Assembly (NCBI RefSeq): GCF_009904105.1
Contig: NZ_JAAABJ010000595.1
Coordinates: 1 to 64,000 of the forward strand
Origin: Elizabethkingia argenteiflava
Lineage (GTDB): Bacteria; Bacteroidota; Bacteroidia; Flavobacteriales; Weeksellaceae
Direction of reading: 5' to 3'
Length of the DNA stretch: 64,000 nt
Numbering within the stretch: the stretch's first letter is position 1; every line of letters begins with the position of its first letter. Position numbers and translations under genes: made by a program. The notes under the pieces are model-generated. The model ran no database searches. It was not told the origin of the DNA and saw nothing but the letters and a program-made list of their open reading frames with translations. Below, piece by piece: positions 35,229 through 43,402 of this stretch.

Positions 35229-36323
35229 TTGAGTATCATTGATAAATATATTATCCGGAAATTTCTAGGGACTTTAGCCTTTATGTTGGCCCTTATCTCT
35301 ATCATTGTTTTGGTGATAGATATTCAGTCTAAAATGCCTCGTATAGAAGCGAGCCACTTAAAAATAGGAAACTTTCTTATTCATTTTTACCCCTATTGGC
35401 TCATCTATTTAGTGATGACCTTTATGTCGATCTTGGTTTTTATAACTGTGATATTTTTCACTTCTAAAATGGCTAATAATACTGAAATCGTAGCTATCGT
35501 CAGTGGAGGAGTGAGCTTTCATCGATTCGCCCGACCTTATCTTATAGCTGCGCTATTATTGGCGTCATCTATACTCGTTGTCAATCATTTTATTCTTCCT
35601 TGGGCGAATGTCAAGAAAAATAAATTGATTATTTATACTTATAGCACAACTAAACAGCGTAAATTTACTGATAGGCGACAAATATCGACTCAGATTTCTC
35701 CCAAAGAATTTGTTTTTATGAATAGCTACGATCCCGAGGCTAAAAGTGGGGATACATATCTATTTCAAAGATTTGATAAAAACAGGAAATTAATTTACCA
35801 AATTTCGGCTGAACAAGCGGCCTGGGATCAGAAGAAAAAGAGTTTTTTACTCACCAATTTTTATGAAAAATCCATCAATAAAGACAATACCGAAAAACTC
35901 TCTAAAGGGGAAGTTAAGTACCAGAAATTAGGAGGAGATCCGGAGGAAATATTTCCGAATGAGTTATTGGGAGAAAATAAAACGACCCCAGAGCTTATTC
36001 GGTTTATACGCCATGAAAAAGAAAAAGGAAATGCGAATGTAGCTGCTTATCAAAACGAGCTTTATGCCCGTACGGCCATGCCCTTTTCCATTATTATACT
36101 AACTTTTTTGGCTTTATCGCTTTCTTCACAGAAGAAAAGGGGGGGGTTGGGGATTAATCTCGCTATAGGGATTTCTTTGGCGTTTGTATTTGTATTTTCA
36201 TTTGAAGTCTTAAAGTTGGTGTCCACCTCGCAGACGCTGCCGCCTTTATTGGCGATGTGGTTGCCGAATATAGTTTTTGCTCCGGTTGCTTTTGTTTTGT
36301 ATTGGAAGCGAGCCAATCAATAA
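35229..36323 (+). CDS. LptF/LptG-family lipopolysaccharide export permease
   Basis: A 364-residue YjgP/YjgQ-family permease. Hydrophobic segments at about residues 12-30, 53-78, 100-122 and three near the C-terminus (280-360) flank a periplasmic jellyroll region (about 125-260), the usual Lpt layout for extracting lipopolysaccharide from the inner membrane. LptF and LptG cannot be told apart. The start is the TTG at 35229 (reading MSIIDKYIIRKFL), three bases after the tgt stop; no ATG fits, and the residues match the family N-terminus. It converges on birA and overlaps it by seven bases. Confidence 0.9.
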   Translation: MSIIDKYIIRKFLGTLAFMLALISIIVLVIDIQSKMPRIEASHLKIGNFLIHFYPYWLIYLVMTFMSILVFITVIFFTSKMANNTEIVAIVSGGVSFHRFARPYLIAALLLASSILVVNHFILPWANVKKNKLIIYTYSTTKQRKFTDRRQISTQISPKEFVFMNSYDPEAKSGDTYLFQRFDKNRKLIYQISAEQAAWDQKKKSFLLTNFYEKSINKDNTEKLSKGEVKYQKLGGDPEEIFPNELLGENKTTPELIRFIRHEKEKGNANVAAYQNELYARTAMPFSIIILTFLALSLSSQKKRGGLGINLAIGISLAFVFVFSFEVLKLVSTSQTLPPLLAMWLPNIVFAPVAFVLYWKRANQ

Positions 36324-37030
36324 AGGAGATTAATCTCTTTATGGAAAAATTTTTCAAAACCACTTTCCAATTCTACATGGAGGAAGCCTTCTCTATCGGC
36401 ATGGGATATAATGCCATTTTGTCTGATGTTATGGATCTCAAAAACAGATATTTTCTCTCTTCTAAACAAATGCTCATTGTACAGTTTTAGAAGTTCTTCT
36501 TCCTCAGGTGGAAGAAAAATATGTTCACAAAGATGATCGTGTAGTTCTTGGGCGAAAGTATGTAAATCCGGACTGAGTTGAGTTTGGGATTTAATAGATC
36601 CTGCTTTAGATAAACCACCAAAGTCTTCTTGTAATATATTGATGCCCAGTCCTATGATATAAAAATTGGAGTTTTTAACTCTTTTTTTCTCAATTAGGAG
36701 GCCTGCTATTTTTTTATTTTGTAGGATAATGTCGTTAGGCCACTTGACCTTCACATCATTTTCGGTAATTTTGGCAATAAAATCGCGAAGTAGCAGAGCG
36801 GTATAAAAGTTGAATAGACTAAAGGGTAGTCGGATGCGATTAGCTTCCAGAATAAAAGAATAGGCTACATTTTTATTTTTTTGAATTTCCCAAGTATTTC
36901 CATATTGGCCCCGCCCCTTGGTTTGATCAAAGGTGTAAACTGCAGATATGCCATTGAGATCTGGCTGTGATAATTGAGAAACCACATCGTTAGTAGATTC
37001 CACACTGGAGAGGTAAAATAAGCTATTCAT
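36317..37030 (-). CDS. birA: Biotin--[acetyl-CoA-carboxylase] ligase
   Basis: A 237-residue ligase that attaches biotin to the carrier protein of acetyl-CoA carboxylase. It has only the catalytic domain, without the N-terminal DNA-binding domain of Escherichia coli BirA, so it is not a repressor. Seen are SVESTNDVV near residue 8, the biotin loop KGRGQYGNTWE near 41, VKWPNDIIL near 90 and KKIAGLLIE. The ATG at 37030 (MNSLFYLSS) is the start; longer forms run into the promoter region of rsfS. The stop overlaps the end of the convergent LptF/G gene. Confidence 0.92.
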   Translation of the reverse strand: MNSLFYLSSVESTNDVVSQLSQPDLNGISAVYTFDQTKGRGQYGNTWEIQKNKNVAYSFILEANRIRLPFSLFNFYTALLLRDFIAKITENDVKVKWPNDIILQNKKIAGLLIEKKRVKNSNFYIIGLGINILQEDFGGLSKAGSIKSQTQLSPDLHTFAQELHDHLCEHIFLPPEEEELLKLYNEHLFRREKISVFEIHNIRQNGIISHADREGFLHVELESGFEKFFHKEINLLY

Positions 37031-37071
37031 ATTTTTTGAAGTGAATAAAGGAAATTTGAAATAAAAAAAAG

Positions 37072-37079
37072 TAACTTTG
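37072..37079 (+). promoter_or_regulatory. -7 box for rsfS-ftsH
   Basis: TAACTTTG matches TAnnTTTG and lies 20 bases before the rsfS ATG. Confidence 0.55.
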
Positions 37080-37099
37080 CAAATATTACAATTTTTTGA

Positions 37100-37462
37100 A
37101 TGAGTAAAAATACACAAAAACAGCAACTAACCGAAAAAATACTTGAAGCTATTCAGGATACCAAAGGAGAAAATATTCAGGTTTTAGATCTCTCGAATAT
37201 AGAAAATACGGTTGCCGATACATTTATTATATGCAGTGCGAATTCCAATACTCAGGTTGCTGCCATTGCCGGGAACGTAGAAAAAAAAGTCAGAAATGAT
37301 CTGCAGGACCGCCCTTGGCATGTAGAGGGCGCGGACAATTCACTTTGGGTATTAGTAGATTATGTTTCGGTTGTGGTGCATATTTTCCAAAAACATATCC
37401 GTGAATATTACGATATAGAAAGTCTTTGGGGGGATGCCAAAGTCATAAAAATAGAATCTTAA
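37100..37462 (+). CDS. rsfS: Ribosomal silencing factor RsfS
   Basis: RsfS binds ribosomal protein uL14 on the 50S subunit and blocks subunit joining when nutrients are short. The 120-residue protein has the family core: VADTFIICSANSNTQVAAIA near residue 31, RPWHVEGADNSLWVLVDY near 71 and VVHIFQKHIREYYDIESLW near 91, at the usual length. It is followed by ftsH after 32 bases, a common pair in Flavobacteriia. Confidence 0.96.
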   Translation: MSKNTQKQQLTEKILEAIQDTKGENIQVLDLSNIENTVADTFIICSANSNTQVAAIAGNVEKKVRNDLQDRPWHVEGADNSLWVLVDYVSVVVHIFQKHIREYYDIESLWGDAKVIKIES

Positions 37463-37494
37463 AAAGCATAACTTACCTAATTTTAAGCGAAATA

Positions 37495-39441
37495 ATGAAG
37501 AGTAAAGGATTTAATTGGTTTTATTTGATCTTTGTGGCAGTATTGCTAGTGCTTTTTCTCCCAGGTCTGATGTCTCCATCGGAGACAAAAAAGATGGATG
37601 AAAAAGGCTTTTATGCCTTATTGAGTCAAAATAAAATTAAAAACGTAATTGTATTAAAAGACACCGATATAGCACAGGTTTTTTTAACATCTGAAGCAAA
37701 AAATGATCCTGCGCTGGTGAAGAAAAAACACGCACCATCACCAATGATGGGCTTTATGAAAGAAGCCCCTGATTTTACGGTGAACCTTGGGGATCTAAAA
37801 TATTTTCAGGAGCGTTATAATGCTATCATTGATGCAGACCCTAATATAAAATCCAAACTAACATTTGATACCGAAAGTTCGCCATGGAGCAGCTTTTTAA
37901 TGAATGTATTAGTGTGGGTAGGGATTATGATTCTCTTTTACTATATCTTTTTTAGAAAGATTGCCGGAGGTTCCGGCGGTGCGGGAGGACAAATTTTTAA
38001 TATTGGGAAATCCCGAGCTAAACTTTTTGATGAAAAAGAGAAGGTTAATGTGAGTTTTAAAGATGTAGCCGGGTTAGAGGGCGCTAAAGAAGAAGTTCAG
38101 GAAGTTGTGGATTTTTTAAAAAATTCAGATAAATATACCCGATTGGGGGGGAAGATACCAAAAGGTGTTTTATTGGTAGGACCTCCGGGTACAGGTAAAA
38201 CATTATTAGCCAAGGCAGTAGCAGGAGAAGCGAAGGTGCCTTTCTTTTCTTTGTCGGGTTCAGATTTTGTAGAGATGTTTGTAGGGGTGGGAGCCTCTAG
38301 AGTACGCGATTTATTTGCGCAGGCAAAAGCAAAATCACCAGCTATTATATTCATTGATGAGATTGATGCCATTGGTAGAGCCAGAGGCAGAGGCAATATA
38401 ACTGGGGGCAATGATGAAAGGGAAAACACCTTGAATCAGTTATTGACTGAAATGGATGGTTTTGGTACCGACACCAATGTCATTGTAATGGCAGCCACTA
38501 ACCGTGCAGATATTCTAGACAAAGCCTTGATGCGTGCCGGACGCTTTGATAGATCCATATATGTGGATTTACCTGAAATGCATGAACGCAAGCAAATTTT
38601 TAATGTACACCTCCAAAAAATTAAATTAGATACTTCTGTAGATGTAGATTTTCTGGCCAAACAAACTCCTGGATTTAGTGGTGCAGATATAGCAAATGTT
38701 TGTAATGAAGCCGCACTAATTGCCGCAAGAAATGGCCATGAATCGGTTGATAAACAGGACTTTTTAGATGCTGTAGACCGAATTATTGGAGGGCTTGAAA
38801 AGAGAAATAAAGCAATAAAACCTTCCGAAAAGCGCAGAGTAGCTTTTCATGAAGCTGGACATGCAACCGTTAGTTGGTTGGTAGAGCATGCTGCACCTCT
38901 TTTGAAGGTAACCATTGTACCAAGAGGCCGATCTCTGGGTGCTGCTTGGTATTTACCAGAGGAGCGACAATTAACCACTACCGAGCAAATGCTTGATGAG
39001 ATGTGTGCAACTTTAGGAGGAAGAGCGGCTGAGCAGGTGGTTTTTGGGAATATATCTACAGGAGCTCTTTCGGATTTAGAAAGGGTGACCAAGCAAGCAC
39101 AAGCTATGGTAACTATTTATGGGTTGAGTGATGTCGTTGGAAATTTGTCGTATTACGATAGTTCGGGGCAACAAGAATATACATTTGGAAAACCCTATTC
39201 TGAAGAGACGGCGAAGCTCATCGATAGCGAAATTCATAGAATCATAGAAACCCAGTATAAACGCGCTGTGGAAATTCTCTCTACCCATCGAAATAAACTA
39301 GATGCTTTAGCCTCTAAGTTATTGGATAAAGAAGTTATTTTTAGAGAAGATCTGGAAGAGATCTTTGGAAAGAGAGCTTGGGATCCTGAATTGACAGAGC
39401 AGCCTCTTTCTGCTACAGCTGAAAACAACACTATTGAGTAA
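37495..39441 (+). CDS. ftsH: ATP-dependent zinc metalloprotease FtsH
   Basis: A 648-residue membrane-anchored AAA protease that degrades misfolded membrane proteins and some regulators. Two membrane segments (about residues 6-23 and 133-155) flank a periplasmic domain; the AAA domain has Walker A GPPGTGKT near 225, Walker B IIFIDEIDAIG and the second region of homology around 330-345 (ATNRADILDKALMRAGRFDR); the protease domain has the zinc motif HEAGH near 450. I start it at the ATG at 37495 (MKSKGFNWFY); an upstream in-frame TTG at 37426 lies inside rsfS. Confidence 0.97.
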   Translation: MKSKGFNWFYLIFVAVLLVLFLPGLMSPSETKKMDEKGFYALLSQNKIKNVIVLKDTDIAQVFLTSEAKNDPALVKKKHAPSPMMGFMKEAPDFTVNLGDLKYFQERYNAIIDADPNIKSKLTFDTESSPWSSFLMNVLVWVGIMILFYYIFFRKIAGGSGGAGGQIFNIGKSRAKLFDEKEKVNVSFKDVAGLEGAKEEVQEVVDFLKNSDKYTRLGGKIPKGVLLVGPPGTGKTLLAKAVAGEAKVPFFSLSGSDFVEMFVGVGASRVRDLFAQAKAKSPAIIFIDEIDAIGRARGRGNITGGNDERENTLNQLLTEMDGFGTDTNVIVMAATNRADILDKALMRAGRFDRSIYVDLPEMHERKQIFNVHLQKIKLDTSVDVDFLAKQTPGFSGADIANVCNEAALIAARNGHESVDKQDFLDAVDRIIGGLEKRNKAIKPSEKRRVAFHEAGHATVSWLVEHAAPLLKVTIVPRGRSLGAAWYLPEERQLTTTEQMLDEMCATLGGRAAEQVVFGNISTGALSDLERVTKQAQAMVTIYGLSDVVGNLSYYDSSGQQEYTFGKPYSEETAKLIDSEIHRIIETQYKRAVEILSTHRNKLDALASKLLDKEVIFREDLEEIFGKRAWDPELTEQPLSATAENNTIE

Positions 39442-39446
39442 GACTT

Positions 39447-39486
39447 AAAAACATTTCCTGTATTGAGAAAATATAGGAAATGTTTT
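39447..39486 (+). terminator. Terminator after ftsH
   Basis: AAACATTTCCT pairs with AGGAAATGTTT, flanked by A and T runs, with an internal loop of about 15 bases. It closes the rsfS-ftsH transcript 6 bases after the ftsH stop. Confidence 0.85.
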
Positions 39487-39519
39487 TTATATTTATTGCA
39501 ATAATTAGAAAGATTTAAG

Positions 39520-40095
39520 TTGAGCGTTTTTAAAAAGTTTTTTAATAAGTTATTTAATTTAGAAGAAGAGGAACTGACTTCTTTTCGTCTGGAAGATCAA
39601 CTGAAAAATGCTGATCTTGATTATAAATTTGCCCAACTTTTCACCCATTCGGGAGGCTTTTTTAATTATTGTGCTAATGAAACTGAAGCTTTACAATCCT
39701 TGAATTCTATACTTAAGCTGGAGGAAGTAAGATCTATTTTTTGCTGTGATCAGGATTTACAGAATTTCTTGGATGTGGTAAAAGTTCCTTATACAGAAGA
39801 TTTGGATCTAACCAACGATGCTGCTTTTATCTCCTGTGAATATTTAATAGCTTTTGACGGGCGTATTATGCTTTCCTATAATAATATTAAACATTTTCCC
39901 TCTTCCTCGTTGCCTAATAAAATTATTATTATGGCTAACATTTCTCAGATTGTAGCGAATCTTAATGACGCCATGATGAAGGTAAAGCGTCGCGGTAATT
40001 TGAAAAACCTTACCTCTATTAGTGGAAATATTTGTAAATTGGACTCCCCTCATCCGAATAATACTAAACTTTTCTTACTTTTGCTGGAAGATTAA
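39520..40095 (+). CDS. LUD-domain protein (LutC/DUF162-like)
   Basis: A 191-residue cytoplasmic protein with the pattern of the LUD domain, known from the LutB and LutC lactate-utilisation proteins: a helical N-terminus, a central segment AAFISCEYLIAFDGRIMLSY near residue 108 and IIIMANISQIVANLNDAM near 137. No iron-sulfur cysteines. Neighbours are ftsH and cdsA rather than other lut genes, so a role in lactate use is not supported. The start is the TTG at 39520 (reading MSVFKKFFNKLF). Confidence 0.75.
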   Translation: MSVFKKFFNKLFNLEEEELTSFRLEDQLKNADLDYKFAQLFTHSGGFFNYCANETEALQSLNSILKLEEVRSIFCCDQDLQNFLDVVKVPYTEDLDLTNDAAFISCEYLIAFDGRIMLSYNNIKHFPSSSLPNKIIIMANISQIVANLNDAMMKVKRRGNLKNLTSISGNICKLDSPHPNNTKLFLLLLED

Positions 40096-40106
40096 AAGAT
40101 ATCATT

Positions 40107-40979
40107 TTGGATAAAAATCTCATACAGCGCTTAGTCTCAGGATTGATATACGGATGCATAATATTTCTTTGTACAACCTCCTATGGTGCTACTTTCTTTT
40201 TAAGAGTCTTTTCATTACCTCTACATCAATCTTACCTCTATTATGGATTGATAACTTTTTGCATGCTGGTGGGGCTTTATGAATGTATAAAAGTAACCAA
40301 ATTGAAATCTTTTTGGCAACTTGTGTGCACCCTCGTATTAGTCGGATGCCTCTATTATCGTTTTTCTTATAAGTTTTTCTATCAGTATTTTTATACAGGG
40401 ATTCACATCATTGATATCTTTGCTATTGTTCTGCTGATCTTAGTTTTTATTACACTTTTCAAATATCCTCAAGAAGTACAGCGTGTTCCCGGGAAAATGA
40501 TTCTTTCCGTTGTATATCTTACCATACCTTTTGGATTTGCCTTAGGTTTACCCGATTATTTACCTTATAATACTTATTTCAGCACAGAAGTTTTTATGCT
40601 CTTTGTATTGATTTGGAGTAGTGATTCCTTTGCATATATCACCGGACGTTTGCTGGGGAAACATAAGATGGCTCCTAGCATAAGTCCTAAAAAGACATGG
40701 GAAGGATTTATTGGAGGAGTGGTGTGTACTGTGGCCTTAGGCTATGCTATAGAATATAAATTTCCCGATATGAAAGGCAACTGGATAGTTGTAGGGTTTT
40801 TAGTTGCACTATTTGCGCCTTTAGGGGATCTGGTAGAGTCGCAAATAAAAAGAATATTTAAGGTGAAAGATGCTGGAAATATTATACCAGGGCATGGAGG
40901 GATTCTAGATAGATTAGATAGCTTTATGCTTTGTGCTCCTATATTATATATTTATTTTATGATTTTAACAAGATTTTAG
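40107..40979 (+). CDS. cdsA: Phosphatidate cytidylyltransferase
   Basis: CdsA makes CDP-diacylglycerol from phosphatidate and CTP, the branch point of phospholipid synthesis, in the inner membrane. The 290-residue protein has about eight hydrophobic segments and the C-terminal signature: SDSFAYITGRLLGKHKMAPS near 175, SPKKTWEGFIGG near 195 and GDLVESQIKRIFKVKDAGN with PGHGGILDRLDS near 235-270. The start is the TTG at 40107 (reading MDKNLIQRLVSG), 11 bases after the LUD gene. It abuts psd with no gap. Confidence 0.94.
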   Translation: MDKNLIQRLVSGLIYGCIIFLCTTSYGATFFLRVFSLPLHQSYLYYGLITFCMLVGLYECIKVTKLKSFWQLVCTLVLVGCLYYRFSYKFFYQYFYTGIHIIDIFAIVLLILVFITLFKYPQEVQRVPGKMILSVVYLTIPFGFALGLPDYLPYNTYFSTEVFMLFVLIWSSDSFAYITGRLLGKHKMAPSISPKKTWEGFIGGVVCTVALGYAIEYKFPDMKGNWIVVGFLVALFAPLGDLVESQIKRIFKVKDAGNIIPGHGGILDRLDSFMLCAPILYIYFMILTRF

Positions 40980-41642
40980 ATGAAATTTCACAGAGAAGGA
41001 AAAGGAACTTTAATTACGGTTTTATTAGCAATTATTATTATTTCGATCAGTAGCATCTATTTTTTTAAGCTTTGGTCGCTTATCCTCATCGTTCCGCTGT
41101 TGATATTGTATGGATTTATCATATGGTTTTTTAGAAATCCAGACAGAGAGATACAAGATCACGTAGAGAATGTTATTGCTCCCGTAGATGGTAAAGTTGT
41201 CATGATAAAAGAAGTTTTTGAAGCAGAATTTCTGCAGAAAAAATGTCTCCAGGTTTCGATCTTTATGTCTCCACTTAATGTACATGTGTGTCGTTACCCT
41301 GTAAGTGGAGAGGTAATCTATAAAAAATACCACCAAGGAAAATATTTGGTAGCTTGGCATGAAAAATCCTCAGAACTCAATGAAAGGACTACGGTGGCGG
41401 TAAAAAGTAAACCAGGTGTAGAGGTCGTTTTTAGGCAGATTGCGGGCTATGTAGCACGTCGGATTGTATTTTACCCCGAAGTTGGTGATGTCGCAAGAGC
41501 GGGACATGAGTATGGATTTATTAAATTTGGGTCCAGGATGGATGTATTCTTACCTTTAGATGTTCAGATTTTTTGCAAAATAGGGGATATTACAAAAGGG
41601 GGAATAGATGTTATAGCCAAGCTCCCTGTAGAAATAAAATAA
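40980..41642 (+). CDS. psd: Phosphatidylserine decarboxylase proenzyme
   Basis: Psd decarboxylates phosphatidylserine to phosphatidylethanolamine. The 220-residue protein is of the short Psd-A type, with two N-terminal membrane segments (about residues 11-45), a VIAPVDGKVVMI segment near 64, an SPLNVHVCRYPV segment near 97, and the self-cleavage site FGSRMD near 183, where the Ser becomes the pyruvoyl cofactor. The ATG follows the cdsA stop directly, so the two steps of phosphatidylethanolamine synthesis are coupled here; the phosphatidylserine synthase between them is elsewhere. Confidence 0.94.
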   Translation: MKFHREGKGTLITVLLAIIIISISSIYFFKLWSLILIVPLLILYGFIIWFFRNPDREIQDHVENVIAPVDGKVVMIKEVFEAEFLQKKCLQVSIFMSPLNVHVCRYPVSGEVIYKKYHQGKYLVAWHEKSSELNERTTVAVKSKPGVEVVFRQIAGYVARRIVFYPEVGDVARAGHEYGFIKFGSRMDVFLPLDVQIFCKIGDITKGGIDVIAKLPVEIK

Positions 41643-41709
41643 AGAAATTTCGATAAAAGAATGCCTTTGGCCTTTTTTTGCGCTTCCAGGTATACATAAA
41701 ACTTACGAT

Positions 41710-41740
41710 AAAAAAAGATTCGACTTACGAATCTTTTTTT
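41710..41740. terminator. Terminator after psd
   Basis: AAAAAAAGATTCG pairs with CGAATCTTTTTTT across the loop ACTTA, perfectly. It ends the LUD-cdsA-psd transcript and rules out the longer reading of the SulP gene that would span it. Confidence 0.92.
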
Positions 41741-41836
41741 ATGTCTCCCATTATTACACAAGACTGTAATTATATTTTTATTTCCAATTGTTATTTAAGA
41801 GAGCCTAAATTATCATTTAACCTTTTCTATTTCTAT

Positions 41837-43354
41837 ATGACCAAACTTATAAGTCGTCTCCCTTGGACGAATCTCAATATTTTAAAAGAAACGTTAGCAG
41901 GTCTTACCGTAGCCATGACTATGATTCCTGAATCTATATCCTTTGCTTTATTAGCAGGACTTTCCCCTCTTACGGGGTTATATGCAGCATTTATAATGGG
42001 TTTGGTAACCGGGATATTAGGGGGCAGGCCTGGTATGGTATCTGGGGGTGCCGGAGCTACCGTTGTGGTGCTAATATCTCTAGTATCTGTACATGGAACA
42101 CAGTATCTGTTTGCAGCAGTATTACTTGCCGGTATTCTGCAAATACTGGTTGGTGTTTTTAAACTCGGGAAGTATGTAAGACTTATCCCACAACCTGTTA
42201 TGTATGGCTTTTTAAATGGTCTTGCGGTGATTATATTTATGGCTCAGGTAGAGCAATTTAAAATTACACAGAATGGAACAGAAGAGTGGATAAAAGGGGC
42301 AGCTTTATATATGATGCTGGGCTTAGCCATATTAACGATGACTATCGTTTTAATCTTTCCTCGTCTAACAAAAACTATCCCTTCTTCACTAGTAGCGATT
42401 ATGCTTGTTTCGGGGATTGTGTATTTTTTGCATATCGATACTCCAAAAGTTGGCGATATTGCCTCAGTAACAGGTGTTCTTCCGTCCTTTGCCATCCCTC
42501 GAGTTCCTTTTACTTTGGAGACCCTAGGAGTCATCTTTCCCTATGCCCTGATCATGGCAGGTGTTGGCCTCATAGAGTCGCTTTTAACGCTCAATATGGT
42601 AGATGAGATGACGCATACCAAAGGCAAATCCGATAAAGAATCTATAGCACAAGGGGTGGCCAATATCAGCAATGGTTTCTTTGGAGGTATGGGTGGTTGT
42701 GCTATGGTGGGGCAAACCCTGGTAAATATAGGGGCAGGAGCCAGAACCAAAATTTCATCAATCATAGGTGCACTGAGTATACTCTTTATTATTTTGGTAG
42801 GAGGCCCTGTAATTGAGCAAATCCCTCGAGTTGCATTGGTGGGGGTTATGATAGTGGTAGCCTTTAATACTTTCCAATGGACCTCTTTTCAGATTGTGAA
42901 TAAGATGCCCATATCGGATATTTTCGTGGGCATTCTAGTAGCCGTCATTACGATTCTCTTACACAATTTAGCCTTAGCCGTTATAATAGGGGTGGCAATT
43001 TCAGCCATTGTTTTCGCATGGGATAATGCTAAAAGAATAAGTGCCAGAATATTACTTGATGAGAAAGGGCATAAAATCTATGAAATTTCCGGATTGCTCT
43101 TTTTTGCAAGTTCCATCACCTTTAATGAGCTATTCGATATTCATAATGACCCTCAAAAAATTATTATTGACTTCAAAGGTTCTCGCGTTATGGATATGTC
43201 GGCTATAGGAGCTTTAAAGAAAGTTGTTCATCAATATGAGAATCAGAATAAAGAAGTGGTTTTACGCCATCTTAGTCGCGATTGCCGAAAATTATTGGAT
43301 AAAGCTGAAGGATTTCTTCAAGTAAAGATTCAGGAGGATGTGGCAAAAACATAA
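41837..43354 (+). CDS. SulP-family anion transporter with STAS domain
   Basis: A 505-residue SLC26/SulP transporter of the inner membrane. About a dozen hydrophobic segments fill residues 15-400, beginning with the family signature ETLAGLTVAMTMIPESISFA, and a cytoplasmic STAS domain follows (about 410-505, with MDMSAIGALKKV). Members move sulfate, bicarbonate, dicarboxylates or other anions; the substrate cannot be called. The ATG at 41837 (MTKLISRLPW) is chosen since the in-frame codons upstream run across the psd terminator. The stop lies inside the following hairpin. Confidence 0.9.
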   Translation: MTKLISRLPWTNLNILKETLAGLTVAMTMIPESISFALLAGLSPLTGLYAAFIMGLVTGILGGRPGMVSGGAGATVVVLISLVSVHGTQYLFAAVLLAGILQILVGVFKLGKYVRLIPQPVMYGFLNGLAVIIFMAQVEQFKITQNGTEEWIKGAALYMMLGLAILTMTIVLIFPRLTKTIPSSLVAIMLVSGIVYFLHIDTPKVGDIASVTGVLPSFAIPRVPFTLETLGVIFPYALIMAGVGLIESLLTLNMVDEMTHTKGKSDKESIAQGVANISNGFFGGMGGCAMVGQTLVNIGAGARTKISSIIGALSILFIILVGGPVIEQIPRVALVGVMIVVAFNTFQWTSFQIVNKMPISDIFVGILVAVITILLHNLALAVIIGVAISAIVFAWDNAKRISARILLDEKGHKIYEISGLLFFASSITFNELFDIHNDPQKIIIDFKGSRVMDMSAIGALKKVVHQYENQNKEVVLRHLSRDCRKLLDKAEGFLQVKIQEDVAKT

Positions 43355-43390
43355 GAAAATAAGGCTATAAGAATAGCCTTATTTTCTTAT
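43351..43390. terminator. Bidirectional terminator, 18-bp perfect stem
   Basis: An 18-base arm (43351-43368) beginning ATAAGAAAATAAGG pairs perfectly with 43373-43390 around the loop AAGA. It includes the SulP stop codon and also serves the leftward ABC exporter gene, which ends at 43403. Confidence 0.88.
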
Positions 43391-43402
43391 ATAAAGGTAA
43401 TT

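Noticed and set aside
37426-37494. A 23-residue extension of FtsH that overlaps rsfS, from a TTG
   Set aside because: The added residues are the rsfS sequence in another frame; MKSKGFNWFY at 37495 is the usual start.
41678-41836. An N-terminal extension of the SulP transporter by 53 residues
   Set aside because: It would run across the perfect terminator hairpin at 41710-41740 and has no transporter-like sequence; the ATG at 41837 fits the family.
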